Source: Microbulbifer sp. TB1203
GTDB lineage: Bacteria > Pseudomonadota > Gammaproteobacteria > Pseudomonadales > Cellvibrionaceae
Length of the DNA stretch: 64,000 nucleotides
Direction: 5' to 3'
Assembly: GCF_030997045.1 (NCBI RefSeq)
Contig: NZ_CP116899.1
Span: 2,931,001-2,995,000, forward strand
Shown: in pieces, positions 7,586 to 18,453 of the stretch
How positions within the stretch are numbered: the stretch's first letter is position 1
Layout: each line of letters begins with the position of its first letter
Translations under genes and position numbers: made by a program
Notes under the pieces: model-generated
Told to the model about the DNA's origin: nothing
The model's input: the letters and a program-made list of their open reading frames with translations, nothing else
Database searches by the model: none

Positions 7586-8992
7586 CTACGTGCGCCCGTA
7601 GCTGTCATCGAAACGGACGATATCGTCCTCGCCCAGGTAACTGCCGGACTGCACCTCGATCAGTTCCAGCGGAATGGTGCCGGGGTTTTCCAGCCGGTGC
7701 ACCACCCCCAGGGGAATAAAGGTGGACTGGTTTTCCGTGAGCAGCAGTTCCTCTTCGCCCCGGGTCACCCTGGCGGTGCCGCGCACCACCACCCAGTGTT
7801 CGGCGCGGTGGTGGTGCATCTGCAGCGACAGCTGCTGCCCCGGCTTGACCAGAATGCGTTTGACCTGGAAGCGCGGCCCCGCGTCGATGGAATCGTAGTA
7901 GCCCCATGGGCGGTAGACTTTGCGGTGACGCAACGCCTCGCTGCGCTCCGCGCCCTTCAGCCGCTCCGCCAGCTTTTTCACGTCCTGCACGCAGTTTTTA
8001 TCCGCGATCAACACCGCATCGTCGGTATCCACCACCACCAGGTCGCGCACGCCGAGCAGCCCCACCAGCCGGCTGTCGGCGCGCACCAGGCAGCCCTCGG
8101 AGGACTCCGCCAGCACATCGCCGTGCAGCAGGTTGTTGTCGCCGTCCCGCTCGGCCAGTTCCCAGAGCGCATCCCAGGAGCCCACATCGCTCCAGCCGGC
8201 GTCCAGGGGCAATATCGCGGCGGATTCGGTCTTTTCCATCACCGCGTAATCCACCGATTCGGAGCGGCAGGCGGAAAAGGCCCCGGCGTCGATGCGGGTG
8301 AAATCCAGGTCCCGCACCGCCTTCTCGAAGGCGGTGCGGCAGGCGGCCAGTATATCGGCGCGGTAGTGGCCCAGCTCCTCGATATAGCGGGAGGCGCGGA
8401 ACAGGAAGATACCGCTGTTCCAGGAATAATCGCCGCTGGCCAGGTAGCGCTCGGCGGTCTCGGCATCCGGCTTTTCGACAAACTCCGCCACTTTCCAGGC
8501 GCCGCCGCCCAGGTCCTCACCGCGGCGGATATAGCCGTAGCCGGTCTCCGCACAGTCGGGCACTGTGCCGAAGGTCACCAGGTGGCCTCGCCGTGCCAAC
8601 TCGCCGGCGGCCTTCGCAGCGCGCCGAAACGCCACCGCATCCGCCACCACGTGATCCGCCGGCAGCACCAGCAGCAGCGGGTCCTCCCCGCCGGCGAGCG
8701 CATCCAGTGCCGCCAGCGCTATGGCCGGCGCGGTATTGCGGGCGCAGGGTTCCAGCAGGATCGACCGGGGTTTGCGGTCGATTTCCTGCAACTGTTCGGC
8801 GGCGGCGAAGCGGTGCTCTTCATGGCACACCAGGATCGGCGCCTGTAATCCCTCCAGGCCGTCGAGACGCAGCGCGGTGTCCTGCAACATGGTCCGGCTG
8901 CCGGCGAGAGGCAGGAACTGTTTCGGGTAGCACTCGCGGGACAGCGGCCACAGGCGCGAGCCGGTGCCGCCACAGAGAATAACGGGGATCAT
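7586..8992 (-). CDS. manC: Mannose-1-phosphate guanylyltransferase / mannose-6-phosphate isomerase (bifunctional type)
   Basis: Makes GDP-mannose from GTP and mannose-1-P; this class also carries a C-terminal type II phosphomannose isomerase. The 468-aa protein starts MIPVILCGGTGSRLWPLSRE, the nucleotidyltransferase signature, followed by YPKQFLPL; it has EKPD and YSWNSGIF further on, and a C-terminal cupin with RPWGYYDSID, QLSLQMHHHRAEHW and FIPLGVVHRLENPG, the metal-binding histidines of the isomerase. The ATG at 8992 starts exactly at the signature; the longer open frame upstream runs antisense into uvrA and is not real. Together with the phosphomannomutase at 1-1328 it would complete mannose-6-P to GDP-mannose. 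The gene name could equally be algA or cpsB. Confidence 0.93.
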   Translation of the reverse strand: MIPVILCGGTGSRLWPLSRECYPKQFLPLAGSRTMLQDTALRLDGLEGLQAPILVCHEEHRFAAAEQLQEIDRKPRSILLEPCARNTAPAIALAALDALAGGEDPLLLVLPADHVVADAVAFRRAAKAAGELARRGHLVTFGTVPDCAETGYGYIRRGEDLGGGAWKVAEFVEKPDAETAERYLASGDYSWNSGIFLFRASRYIEELGHYRADILAACRTAFEKAVRDLDFTRIDAGAFSACRSESVDYAVMEKTESAAILPLDAGWSDVGSWDALWELAERDGDNNLLHGDVLAESSEGCLVRADSRLVGLLGVRDLVVVDTDDAVLIADKNCVQDVKKLAERLKGAERSEALRHRKVYRPWGYYDSIDAGPRFQVKRILVKPGQQLSLQMHHHRAEHWVVVRGTARVTRGEEELLLTENQSTFIPLGVVHRLENPGTIPLELIEVQSGSYLGEDDIVRFDDSYGRT

Positions 8993-9032
8993 GTGAAATC
9001 GATTAATGGTTGGAAATTTCCGGTGGGGAATT

Positions 9033-9060
9033 TTGGCACAGTTGACAGCCGGATTATACT
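9033..9060 (+). promoter_or_regulatory. Putative uvrA promoter
   Basis: TTGGCA (9033-9038), 16-base spacer, TATACT (9055-9060), 35 bases before the uvrA start. I looked for a LexA operator (CTG-N10-CAG) here and found none; the nearest, CTGTTTTCCCGGCCAA at 9064, lacks the second half. Confidence 0.5.
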
Positions 9061-9094
9061 TGCCTGTTTTCCCGGCCAAAGTAATAGGTAGAGC

Positions 9095-11923
<2,829 letters not shown>

Positions 11924-11967
11924 TCGGGAAGAAACCTTCATAACACCTTGCTCCAACCATAACCATA

Positions 11968-13197
11968 ATGAAAAAAAGCAGGTATCTGAGTATTGGCCCC
12001 GCCACCATGGTGGCCGCTGCCTTTATCGGTCCGGGCACGGTAATTTCCGCCAGCCTGGCCGGCGCCCACTTCGGTTATGCGCTGCTGTGGGCACTGTTGT
12101 TTGCAGTATTCGCCAGCATGATTCTGCAGGAGATGGCGGCGCGCCTCGGCATAGTGACCCAACAGGGGCTGGGGGAAAATATTCGCGAAACCTTCCGGCG
12201 GCCGGCAACCCGCTGGCCGGCAATTATTCTGGTGATCAGCGCCATCGCCATCGGCAATGCCGCCTACCAGGGCGGCAATATCGCCGGCGCCGGCGTGGGA
12301 CTGGATCTGCTCACCTCCGCGGCCTTCGACCAGACCCAGTGGAACTTCAATCCCTGGCCGCTGCTGATTGCCGCCGTAGCTTTTGTGCTGCTGTGGCGAG
12401 GCAACTACCGGCTGATTGAGCGGGCGCTGATTACTCTCGTATTTTTGATGAGCCTCGCCTTTCTGGCCACCTTCGCCATTACCAGGCCGGACCTGCTCAC
12501 CTTCCTGAAGGGGCTTCTTATTCCCAGGGTACCCACGGGCGCGGGGCTGACGGTAATCGCATTGATAGGCACGACGGTGGTGCCCTATAACCTGTTCCTG
12601 CACAGCTCCAGTGCCATAGAAAAATGGCGGCACCCCGAACAGCTCCCCGAAGCGCGCCGGGATATCTTTTTTTCGATCCCGCTGGGCGGCCTGATCTCCA
12701 TCGCCATAGTCTCCACCGCCGCCTCTGCCTTCTTCGGCAAACAGGTGATATTGAGCGGCGCAGAGGATATCGGCCACTCCCTGCAACCGGTGTTCGGCAA
12801 CGGCGCCCGCTACTTTATGGGCATGGGACTCTTCGCCGCCGGTATTTCTTCCGCCCTGACCGCACCGCTGGCCGCCGCCTATGCGCTGAGCGGTGTCCTG
12901 GGACTAAAACCCGAACTGAAATCCGCAAGTTTCCGCGCCGTGTGGCTGGCGATACTGGCTGCAGGCACCCTGATCGCCACCCTGGGCATCAAGCCGGTTG
13001 AGCTTATCTGGTTCGCGCAGGTCGCCAACGGCTTGCTGCTGCCGATCGTGACGGCGTTTCTGCTGTGGGAGATGAACTCGGTGCGGCTGGGCAAATACAG
13101 GAATTCACCGCTGCAGAATCTGCTCGGTCTGCTGGTACTGTTAGCGTCCCTGCTGTTGGGCGCACGCAGTCTGCTTTCCGCTTTCGGCTGGCTATAA
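11968..13197 (+). CDS. Nramp-family transporter, non-canonical metal site
   Basis: A 409-aa membrane protein with about 11 hydrophobic segments and overall Nramp/MntH organisation (GPATMVAAAFIGPGT, FGYALLWALLF, VPYNLFLHSSS). In canonical Nramp proteins helix 1 carries DPGN and helix 6 carries MPHN, which bind Mn2+/Fe2+. Here these read GPGT and VPYN, so the Asp, Asn, Met and His ligands are all replaced. The protein therefore belongs to a divergent Nramp branch whose substrate I cannot name; it may not carry the usual transition metals. It begins 44 bases after uvrA on the same strand and may be cotranscribed. The start follows no strong Shine-Dalgarno sequence, but it fits the family N terminus. 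Confidence 0.82.
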   Translation: MKKSRYLSIGPATMVAAAFIGPGTVISASLAGAHFGYALLWALLFAVFASMILQEMAARLGIVTQQGLGENIRETFRRPATRWPAIILVISAIAIGNAAYQGGNIAGAGVGLDLLTSAAFDQTQWNFNPWPLLIAAVAFVLLWRGNYRLIERALITLVFLMSLAFLATFAITRPDLLTFLKGLLIPRVPTGAGLTVIALIGTTVVPYNLFLHSSSAIEKWRHPEQLPEARRDIFFSIPLGGLISIAIVSTAASAFFGKQVILSGAEDIGHSLQPVFGNGARYFMGMGLFAAGISSALTAPLAAAYALSGVLGLKPELKSASFRAVWLAILAAGTLIATLGIKPVELIWFAQVANGLLLPIVTAFLLWEMNSVRLGKYRNSPLQNLLGLLVLLASLLLGARSLLSAFGWL

Positions 13198-13542
13198 AAC
13201 AGAGGGGTAGCCAGAAAGAAGGGGAGGTGAATCAGGACTTCTACGCCCAGACCATCATCGAAAACCAGCTCAAACGGCTCAGTTTTGGTGCCCTGGTGAT
13301 ACAGCATCCGCCAGGTGTCGGATTCGTATCTCCAGATCGAGCTTCTCAGGAAATAGGTGCCGCAGTCCCCTTCGCCGCGCCTTGTGAAAGCGCGAAGTAT
13401 TGTATGCGCGATGCCCTCACCCAGCATTCTGACCAGTGCTTTCCTTGCGGAAGCCAGTCGAGCAGTTCCACCAAGCCAAAATAAACGCCAGAAGCCCCAA
13501 TCTCTGTGAAGTCCTGCGATACGAGAGGGGACTCTCGGCACT
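13198..13542. other. Intergenic region without a convincing gene; possibly decayed coding sequence
   Basis: No start-to-stop frame looks like an intact gene. The minus strand is open across 13200-13541 and contains protein-like stretches such as SIWRYESDTWRMLYHQG and EPFELVFDDGLGVEVLI, but the frame runs on into the antisense of the Nramp gene with no sensible C terminus. I read this as a remnant or chance, with low certainty. Confidence 0.35.
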
Positions 13543-13743
13543 ATGAAGTGGCTCCTGGGTGAGACGGGACTGAGGGTGCATATGGGAGTGGCACACTCCC
13601 CTGCCGAAATTTACGACGCAAGCGGCAACGCCTTTCGCATTGAAGTGACCGGTGGCGGCAGTTTGGCGCACTTTCTCATAGACCCATCCGGCGAAATAAG
13701 TGGAGTGCGTTTTCTCGACCGGGAATTTGTAAAGCAATATTGA
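13543..13743 (+). CDS. Small hypothetical protein (66 aa)
   Basis: The open frame codes for 66 residues beginning MKWLLGETGLRVHMGVAHSP and containing DASGNAFRIEVTGGGS and FLIDPSGEISGVRFLDREF, a beta-rich, Gly/Asp-turn pattern that looks like real protein. No family recognised. No clear ribosome-binding site precedes it, and it lies in a region that otherwise looks decayed, so it may be the surviving piece of a larger gene. A competing minus-strand frame (13417-13830) has a less protein-like composition. Confidence 0.35.
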   Translation: MKWLLGETGLRVHMGVAHSPAEIYDASGNAFRIEVTGGGSLAHFLIDPSGEISGVRFLDREFVKQY

Positions 13744-14165
13744 CCAGAAGCCTGCATAGAGGGGAACGCTTAAAGCTCGAGCTCGAAGGACTCCACCTTG
13801 GTTCCCTGCAGCAGACCAATTTCCAGACACCCGATTCGTTTCTGCAGATAGCAGGCCTGCGCGAGTAGGCCCCGCCCCCTACTCGTGATGCTTCACGAAG
13901 GCGCGCTAGTTAGTCTGGGCCATATCCGCACTCGACTGGTACGTCTATGGTGACCGCACAGTTTTAGTGCACAACTCCCTGGACCGAATCAGATTTGTTC
14001 ACTACTCTCAGATCGTTTTACCCAACAGGCGATTTGGGCCTGCGTCCAGGCTATCGCGGTCGATAAGGATAGAGGTACTTTTTCGCTGTCCCTTGAGGTG
14101 CGGCTCGCATTGCGACTTGGGCGGGGCCCAGAGAGAAAACTCCAACCAACCCAGGGGATTTAATA
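13744..14165. other. Intergenic region with possible polymorphic-toxin remnants
   Basis: Two stop-ended plus-strand fragments look coding. One, ending at the TAG near 13868, reads LKLELEGLHLGSLQQT then NFQTPDSFLQIAGLRE. The other (from about 13910) reads DWYVYGDRTVLVHNSLDRI, which resembles the ...VxG..VLVHN ending of Hint/pretoxin regions of polymorphic toxins and RHS proteins. Neither has a credible start. The last bases (CAACCCAGGGGATTTAATA) hold the ribosome-binding site of the next gene. Confidence 0.35.
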
Positions 14166-15620
14166 ATGATAAAAACTCTCCGTTATCTGGCCCCGGCGTT
14201 TGCCGCCGGTCTGTTTGCCTTCGGCGCCAACGCCCACGCAGAACCTGGCGACTACGGTTTCTGGGATACCATCGGCAACCTGTTCGACCCGCCCGACGCC
14301 AACGCGCCGGTGACTCCGGAGCAGGCCCAAGGCATGTATCCGCTGGCTCTGCACGACCCGAATTTCAACGACGACTTCGACCCCGGCGATTACGACAACT
14401 GGCAGAAAGTGGATGTGCCGGCCAGCACCGGAGCCATGTGCGGCAATGGCTCGCCCTACAAGTTTTTCGTCTACCGGGTGCCGGATACCAGCAACACTAT
14501 CTTCTATTTCGAGGGCGGTGGTGCCTGCTGGGATTATGAAAGCTGCTCCGGCGCGGACGGTATTCGCGGCGCTCGCAACCCCAACGGTATCCCCGACAAT
14601 TACGTGCAGAATATCAACCTGCTGGATTTTGAAAACTCGGCCAACCTGGCCACCGCAGCGGTATCCCCACTGATCTATACCCACCACCCCTATAACCGGT
14701 TCAAAACCGGCGAATGGAATCTGGTGTATGTACCCTACTGCACCGGTGACATCTATGTCGGCGACAAAACTGAAATTTACCAGGACCTCACCGGCGAGAA
14801 CCCGGACTTGGTATGGCACCACAACGGTGTGCGCAATGTGCAGGCGGTGACTTCCTGGGTGAAGAACAACCTGCAGAAACCGAAACAGATGGTGACTGCG
14901 GGCTGCAGCGCCGGCAGTATCGGTGCGCTGCTGAACTACTCCAAGCTGCGCGCGGATATGAATGTGGATTACGGCTACCTGATCGACGATTCTGGCCCAC
15001 TCTACCGGGCCCCGCTAAACAGTAACGACAGCAATAGCTATCCGTCTCTGCCGTTGCACAAGAAAGTACTGAGTTCATGGACCACTTTCACTGCCGGCGG
15101 CGATCCCAGTGACGTCAATCCGGTCAATATGCTCGCCAGTATTACCCCGGGATTTGACAGCAACGAACTGGCCTCGCTCTACCCAAGCCTCTCCAACAAG
15201 TTCCCCGATGATCGCCTGGGCATCACCCACTTCCTCGCCGACGGCAATTTCTCGTCCTATTCCTACGAGCGTTTCCACGACGATATTTACAACGACCCGG
15301 ACCCGGAATCGCGCTTGAACAAGTTGCGCGAGAAGTGGCAGCAGGACACCCACAGCAACCTGATCCCGTTACTCGAGCAGACCGGCAACTGGGGCTACTA
15401 CTTTCCCATGTACCGGGATTTCAACGAGAGCCACTGCACCACCATTCTCGACCTGGAGTATGGCGAGATCGCCGAGCAGGGGCTGGTATTGCGGGATTTT
15501 CTCAACAATATCGTGAACTACCAGGGTGGCAGCATGATGCGTGCCTACGAAACGGACCAGGTTTCCGATTTCGAGAACAACCACAACTGGTTTTACGACC
15601 TGGTGGGAGGACTGCTCTGA
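14166..15620 (+). CDS. Secreted pectinacetylesterase-family hydrolase
   Basis: A 484-aa exported alpha/beta-hydrolase-like protein. Residues 1-25 form a Sec signal peptide (lysine and arginine near the start, hydrophobic core APAFAAGLFAFGA, cleavage after AHA). The family pattern of pectinacetylesterase/Notum proteins is visible: IFYFEGGGACWDY (about 120), YVPYCTGDIYVGD (about 190), and the nucleophile elbow TAGCSAGSIGALL with the catalytic Ser (about 248). The family removes acyl groups from polysaccharides or proteins; in a marine-type bacterium a polysaccharide or polyester substrate is possible, but not shown by the sequence. It is flanked by decayed DNA upstream and a convergent gene downstream, with no obvious operon partner. 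Confidence 0.75.
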   Translation: MIKTLRYLAPAFAAGLFAFGANAHAEPGDYGFWDTIGNLFDPPDANAPVTPEQAQGMYPLALHDPNFNDDFDPGDYDNWQKVDVPASTGAMCGNGSPYKFFVYRVPDTSNTIFYFEGGGACWDYESCSGADGIRGARNPNGIPDNYVQNINLLDFENSANLATAAVSPLIYTHHPYNRFKTGEWNLVYVPYCTGDIYVGDKTEIYQDLTGENPDLVWHHNGVRNVQAVTSWVKNNLQKPKQMVTAGCSAGSIGALLNYSKLRADMNVDYGYLIDDSGPLYRAPLNSNDSNSYPSLPLHKKVLSSWTTFTAGGDPSDVNPVNMLASITPGFDSNELASLYPSLSNKFPDDRLGITHFLADGNFSSYSYERFHDDIYNDPDPESRLNKLREKWQQDTHSNLIPLLEQTGNWGYYFPMYRDFNESHCTTILDLEYGEIAEQGLVLRDFLNNIVNYQGGSMMRAYETDQVSDFENNHNWFYDLVGGLL

Positions 15621-15646
15621 TCCAGTGATCAATTGCCAGTGAACGA

Positions 15647-15679
15647 TGCGGAGCGACGGCATTGCGCGGTCGCTCCGCA
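15647..15679. terminator. Hairpin between convergent genes
   Basis: TGCGGAGCGAC (15647-15657) pairs perfectly with GTCGCTCCGCA (15669-15679) across an 11-base loop, just after the hydrolase stop codon and before the end of the convergent minus-strand gene. There is no clear T-run, so termination is inferred from position. Confidence 0.45.
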
Positions 15680-15687
15680 ATCACTGT

Positions 15688-16302
15688 TCATTGATACGCT
15701 TTTTCCCGGGCTTCCTGCAGTCGCCTGCGCAGGTATTCCTGTTTGCTCATACTGTCGGGGAAAGTGGTCATCTGCTGTACCTCGCGCACTATCTGCGCTT
15801 CCATTTCCTTGTATTCGGCAAATCCCGGTACGTCCTCATAAGGATCGTACTCCTCGGCACTCTGTTGCGATTTCTGCCGGTAACTCTCCACCAGCTCACC
15901 GGCGGCTCGATCAAATTCCGACTTGCTGGCGCTGTTGCGCTCCAGCCAGGCCAGTTTCAGCGCCATCGCCTCGTAGGCCATTATGCGGCCCTCGGCCTCG
16001 ATGGCCTCGATCAGCTGCCAGCTCTCCTCTGCGCTCAGTTCGCCGCTGTTGCTGAAGTAGTCCTGTAGCGACCGCTTGTCCTTTTCCCGTTGGAAATAGC
16101 GCTGCACCCGCGGATCGGACAGCAGGCTGGACAGGTCTTCCCGACCCTGTTTGGCGGGGCTGGGGTCGGAATCGTCGGCGACGGTGACTTCCGTGGGGAT
16201 ATCGGCGCTGCTCTGCGCGGGGGAAAAGAAATATCGCCAGGTGGCGACGCCTGCGCCCAGGGCCAGGGCGATAACAACAGATAGCCGGATCTTATTATTC
16301 AT
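15688..16302 (-). CDS. Membrane-anchored protein of unknown function, possibly lipase-chaperone-like
   Basis: The 204-aa product starts MNNKIRLSVVIALALGAGVA, a short positive N terminus then one transmembrane segment, followed by a charged, mostly helical periplasmic part with heptad-like Glu/Arg/Leu spacing. QRYFQREKDKRSLQDYFSNS then GELSAEESWQLIEAIEAEGR is reminiscent of the FDYFLSALGE region of lipase-specific foldases, and the C-terminal EYLRRRLQEAREKAY is also of that style, but the protein is shorter and the match is weak. No lipase gene is adjacent; the secreted hydrolase next door is convergent. ATG at 16302 was chosen over a longer frame because it starts the anchor. Confidence 0.55.
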   Translation of the reverse strand: MNNKIRLSVVIALALGAGVATWRYFFSPAQSSADIPTEVTVADDSDPSPAKQGREDLSSLLSDPRVQRYFQREKDKRSLQDYFSNSGELSAEESWQLIEAIEAEGRIMAYEAMALKLAWLERNSASKSEFDRAAGELVESYRQKSQQSAEEYDPYEDVPGFAEYKEMEAQIVREVQQMTTFPDSMSKQEYLRRRLQEAREKAYQ

Positions 16303-16398
16303 TGTTGCTGCTTCCGTTATTGGCGGTAACGGGAACAGTGTAGCCATTCCAAGGAAATGCACAAAGTGCGTCAGGCAGCTGCGCGTACGAGCAGCCCG

Positions 16399-16459
16399 TG
16401 ACCGCGATCTGGCTTCTACACCTACCAGAGTCCGATCGCGGCCATGGGCCGCTCCTACA
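16399..16459. repeat. REP-like palindrome, copy 2 (one arm degenerate)
   Basis: The right arm GATCGCGGCCATGGGCCGCT then CCTACA is intact; the left arm survives only as GACCGCGATCTGG. It lies between the anchored protein and the DUF1315 gene. Confidence 0.7.
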
Positions 16460-16492
16460 AGGTGAAGTTCGAGTCCCGGGTTCCCAAAATTG

Positions 16493-16741
16493 CTACACCC
16501 AGTTGAGCTTTTGCTCGTCCACCGTTTTATCCGCGCAGGGGGTATTCTTAGGCGGCACATAGCCCACGCGGGCTTCCACCGGCAGACTGCGCTTTTCCCA
16601 GTTGGCCACCGCCTCGGCACAAAGCCGGCGCTGCTCGTCGGTGATAGCGGCGCCGTTGGGCCATTTGCCCAGCTCAATGGCGCGTTTCAGGCTACCGATT
16701 ATCTGTGGATTGAGATTGTTGAGCAGTTGCTGGAAAGACAT
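16493..16741 (-). CDS. DUF1315 (YeaC-like) family protein
   Basis: An 82-aa protein with the family's core LNPQIIGSLKRAIELGKWPN and GAAITDEQRRLCAEAV, the same as the MTPEVYQRLSTAVELGKWPDG region of E. coli YeaC. Function unknown; small cytosolic helical protein. The ATG at 16741 is preceded by the GGGGG-rich TATTGGGCCCCC stretch, not a classic ribosome-binding site. Confidence 0.8.
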   Translation of the reverse strand: MSFQQLLNNLNPQIIGSLKRAIELGKWPNGAAITDEQRRLCAEAVANWEKRSLPVEARVGYVPPKNTPCADKTVDEQKLNWV

Positions 16742-16846
16742 GGGGGCCCAATACCTCGGATATCAAATGCGCACAAAAGCGCCGGGGAGCGCTTTTCGTC
16801 AGCTTTAGTTGACCCGCGAGGTGAAGCACAGGGATGTGCTTCACAC

Positions 16847-16874
16847 AAAAAAGCCGGTCTCAGACCGGCTTTTC
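16847..16874 (-). terminator. Rho-independent terminator of the alpha operon
   Basis: AAAAGCCGGTCT and AGACCGGCTTTT form a strong stem with a very short loop; on the minus strand it is followed by a T-run. It lies 20 bases beyond the rplQ stop codon. Confidence 0.85.
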
Positions 16875-16892
16875 TGTGCGGGACGCCGGAGC

Positions 16893-17288
16893 TTACGCTT
16901 CGGCGGTTTCAGCCGTGTCTTCTTCGACCTGGGGGCGGTCTACCAGTTCGACATAGGCCATTGGGGCCTTGTCCCCGGCACGAAAACCGCACTTCAGGAT
17001 GCGGATATATCCGCCAGGACGGGCTTCGTAGCGCGGGCCCAGTTCGTCGAACAGCTTGCGCACGGCATCCTTGTCGCGGATACGGGCGAAAGCCAGCCGG
17101 CGATTGGCGACACTGTCCTTCTTGGCCAGGGTGATCAACGGCTCGGCAACGCGGCGCAGCTCCTTGGCTTTCGGCAATGTGGTTTTGATCAGTTCGTGCT
17201 CCACCAGAGAGGCGGTCATGTTCTTGAACATGGCCTTGCGGTGAGCGCTGGTACGGCTGAATTTACGGCCACTATAGCGATGACGCAT
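16893..17288 (-). CDS. rplQ: 50S ribosomal protein L17
   Basis: Large-subunit protein near the exit tunnel. The 131-aa sequence begins MRHRYSGRKFSRTSAHRKAM, with HELIKTTLPKAKELRRVAEP following, both diagnostic. The acidic C-terminal tail (RPQVEEDTAETAEA) is a variable extension. Last gene of the alpha operon, followed at once by its terminator. Confidence 0.98.
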   Translation of the reverse strand: MRHRYSGRKFSRTSAHRKAMFKNMTASLVEHELIKTTLPKAKELRRVAEPLITLAKKDSVANRRLAFARIRDKDAVRKLFDELGPRYEARPGGYIRILKCGFRAGDKAPMAYVELVDRPQVEEDTAETAEA

Positions 17289-17403
17289 GACTCAATTCCT
17301 TACGACTTCAATTGCCTTCGCGGCAAGTCGTTCTGGCGCGGTAAAAACCGCTGAAGTTAATTCTTTCGCGGCCAGAGGCCGCTACTGCAATATTTAATAA
17401 TGT

Positions 17404-18408
17404 TTACAGGGCGCTCAGCTTGCTGTCGCCTTTGAGGCTGGCCGGCGGCCAGTTCTCCAGACGCATACCCAGGGACAGGCCACGGGAAGCCAGGACATCC
17501 TTGATTTCGGTCAGGGACTTCTTGCCCAGGTTCGGAGTCTTGAGCAGTTCTACCTCGGTGCGCTGAATCAGGTCGCCGATATAGTAGATGTTTTCCGCCT
17601 TCAGACAGTTGGCCGAACGCACGGTCAGTTCCAGGTCGTCCACAGGGCGCAGCAGGACCGGGTCCACTTCCTCTTCCTTGGATTCCGGCTGGGCCTCTTT
17701 CTCGCCTTCCAGGTCCACGAACACTGCCAGCTGCTGCTGCAGGATAGTGGCGGCGCGGCGAATAGCCTCTTCCGGGTCCAGGGTTCCGTTGGTCTCCAGG
17801 TCCAGCACCAGCTTGTCGAGGTCGGTGCGCTGCTCCACACGCGCGGACTCCACACTGTAGGCCACACGCCGAACCGGGCTGTAGGAGGCGTCCAGCTGCA
17901 GACGGCCGATCGCGCGGGTTTCCTCTTCCTCGTCGCGGCGGGCGTCGGCGGGCTGGTAGCCCCGACCGCGCGCTACGGTCAGGCGCAGGCTGAGTTCCAC
18001 GTCGCCGGTGATATTGGCGATCACGTGCTCGGGATTCACGATCTCGATGTCGTGATCCACCTGGATATCTCCAGCTGTCACCGCACCCGGGCCCTTCTTG
18101 CTCAGGTTCAGTACCGCCTGGTCCTTGCCGTGCATCACAACGGCGATTTCCTTCAGGTTGAGCAGGATTTCAATCACATCCTCCTGTACACCTTCAATCG
18201 CGCTGTACTCGTGCTCGACACCGTCGATTTCCACCTCGGTGACGGCACAGCCCGGCATGGAAGACAGCAGGATGCGACGCAGGGCGTTGCCCAGAGTGTG
18301 GCCGAAACCACGCTCCAGGGGCTCCAGAACCACTTTGGCGTGGTTCGGGTTGTACTCGGTGACGTCAATACGACGCGGTGTCAAAAACTCGTTGACAGCA
18401 GTCTGCAT
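17404..18408 (-). CDS. rpoA: RNA polymerase alpha subunit
   Basis: Assembles RNA polymerase through its N-terminal domain and contacts UP elements and activators through its C-terminal domain. Diagnostic: LEPLERGFGHTLGNALRRIL, the linker ESKEEEVDPVLLRPVDDLEL and the C-terminal domain SANCLKAENIYYIGDLIQRT. Nearly colinear with Pseudomonas RpoA. ATG at 18408 (MQTAVNEF) is preferred to the ATG two codons upstream because AGGT then sits 6 bases before it. 334 aa. Confidence 0.98.
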   Translation of the reverse strand: MQTAVNEFLTPRRIDVTEYNPNHAKVVLEPLERGFGHTLGNALRRILLSSMPGCAVTEVEIDGVEHEYSAIEGVQEDVIEILLNLKEIAVVMHGKDQAVLNLSKKGPGAVTAGDIQVDHDIEIVNPEHVIANITGDVELSLRLTVARGRGYQPADARRDEEEETRAIGRLQLDASYSPVRRVAYSVESARVEQRTDLDKLVLDLETNGTLDPEEAIRRAATILQQQLAVFVDLEGEKEAQPESKEEEVDPVLLRPVDDLELTVRSANCLKAENIYYIGDLIQRTEVELLKTPNLGKKSLTEIKDVLASRGLSLGMRLENWPPASLKGDSKLSAL

Positions 18409-18453
18409 AGCCATACCTGTTTACAGTTACTTTGCCTTAAGTGGAACTAGGTC

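Noticed and set aside
9064..9079. Possible LexA box before uvrA
   Set aside because: CTGTTTTCCCGGCCAA lacks the second half-site CAG, so there is no real operator.
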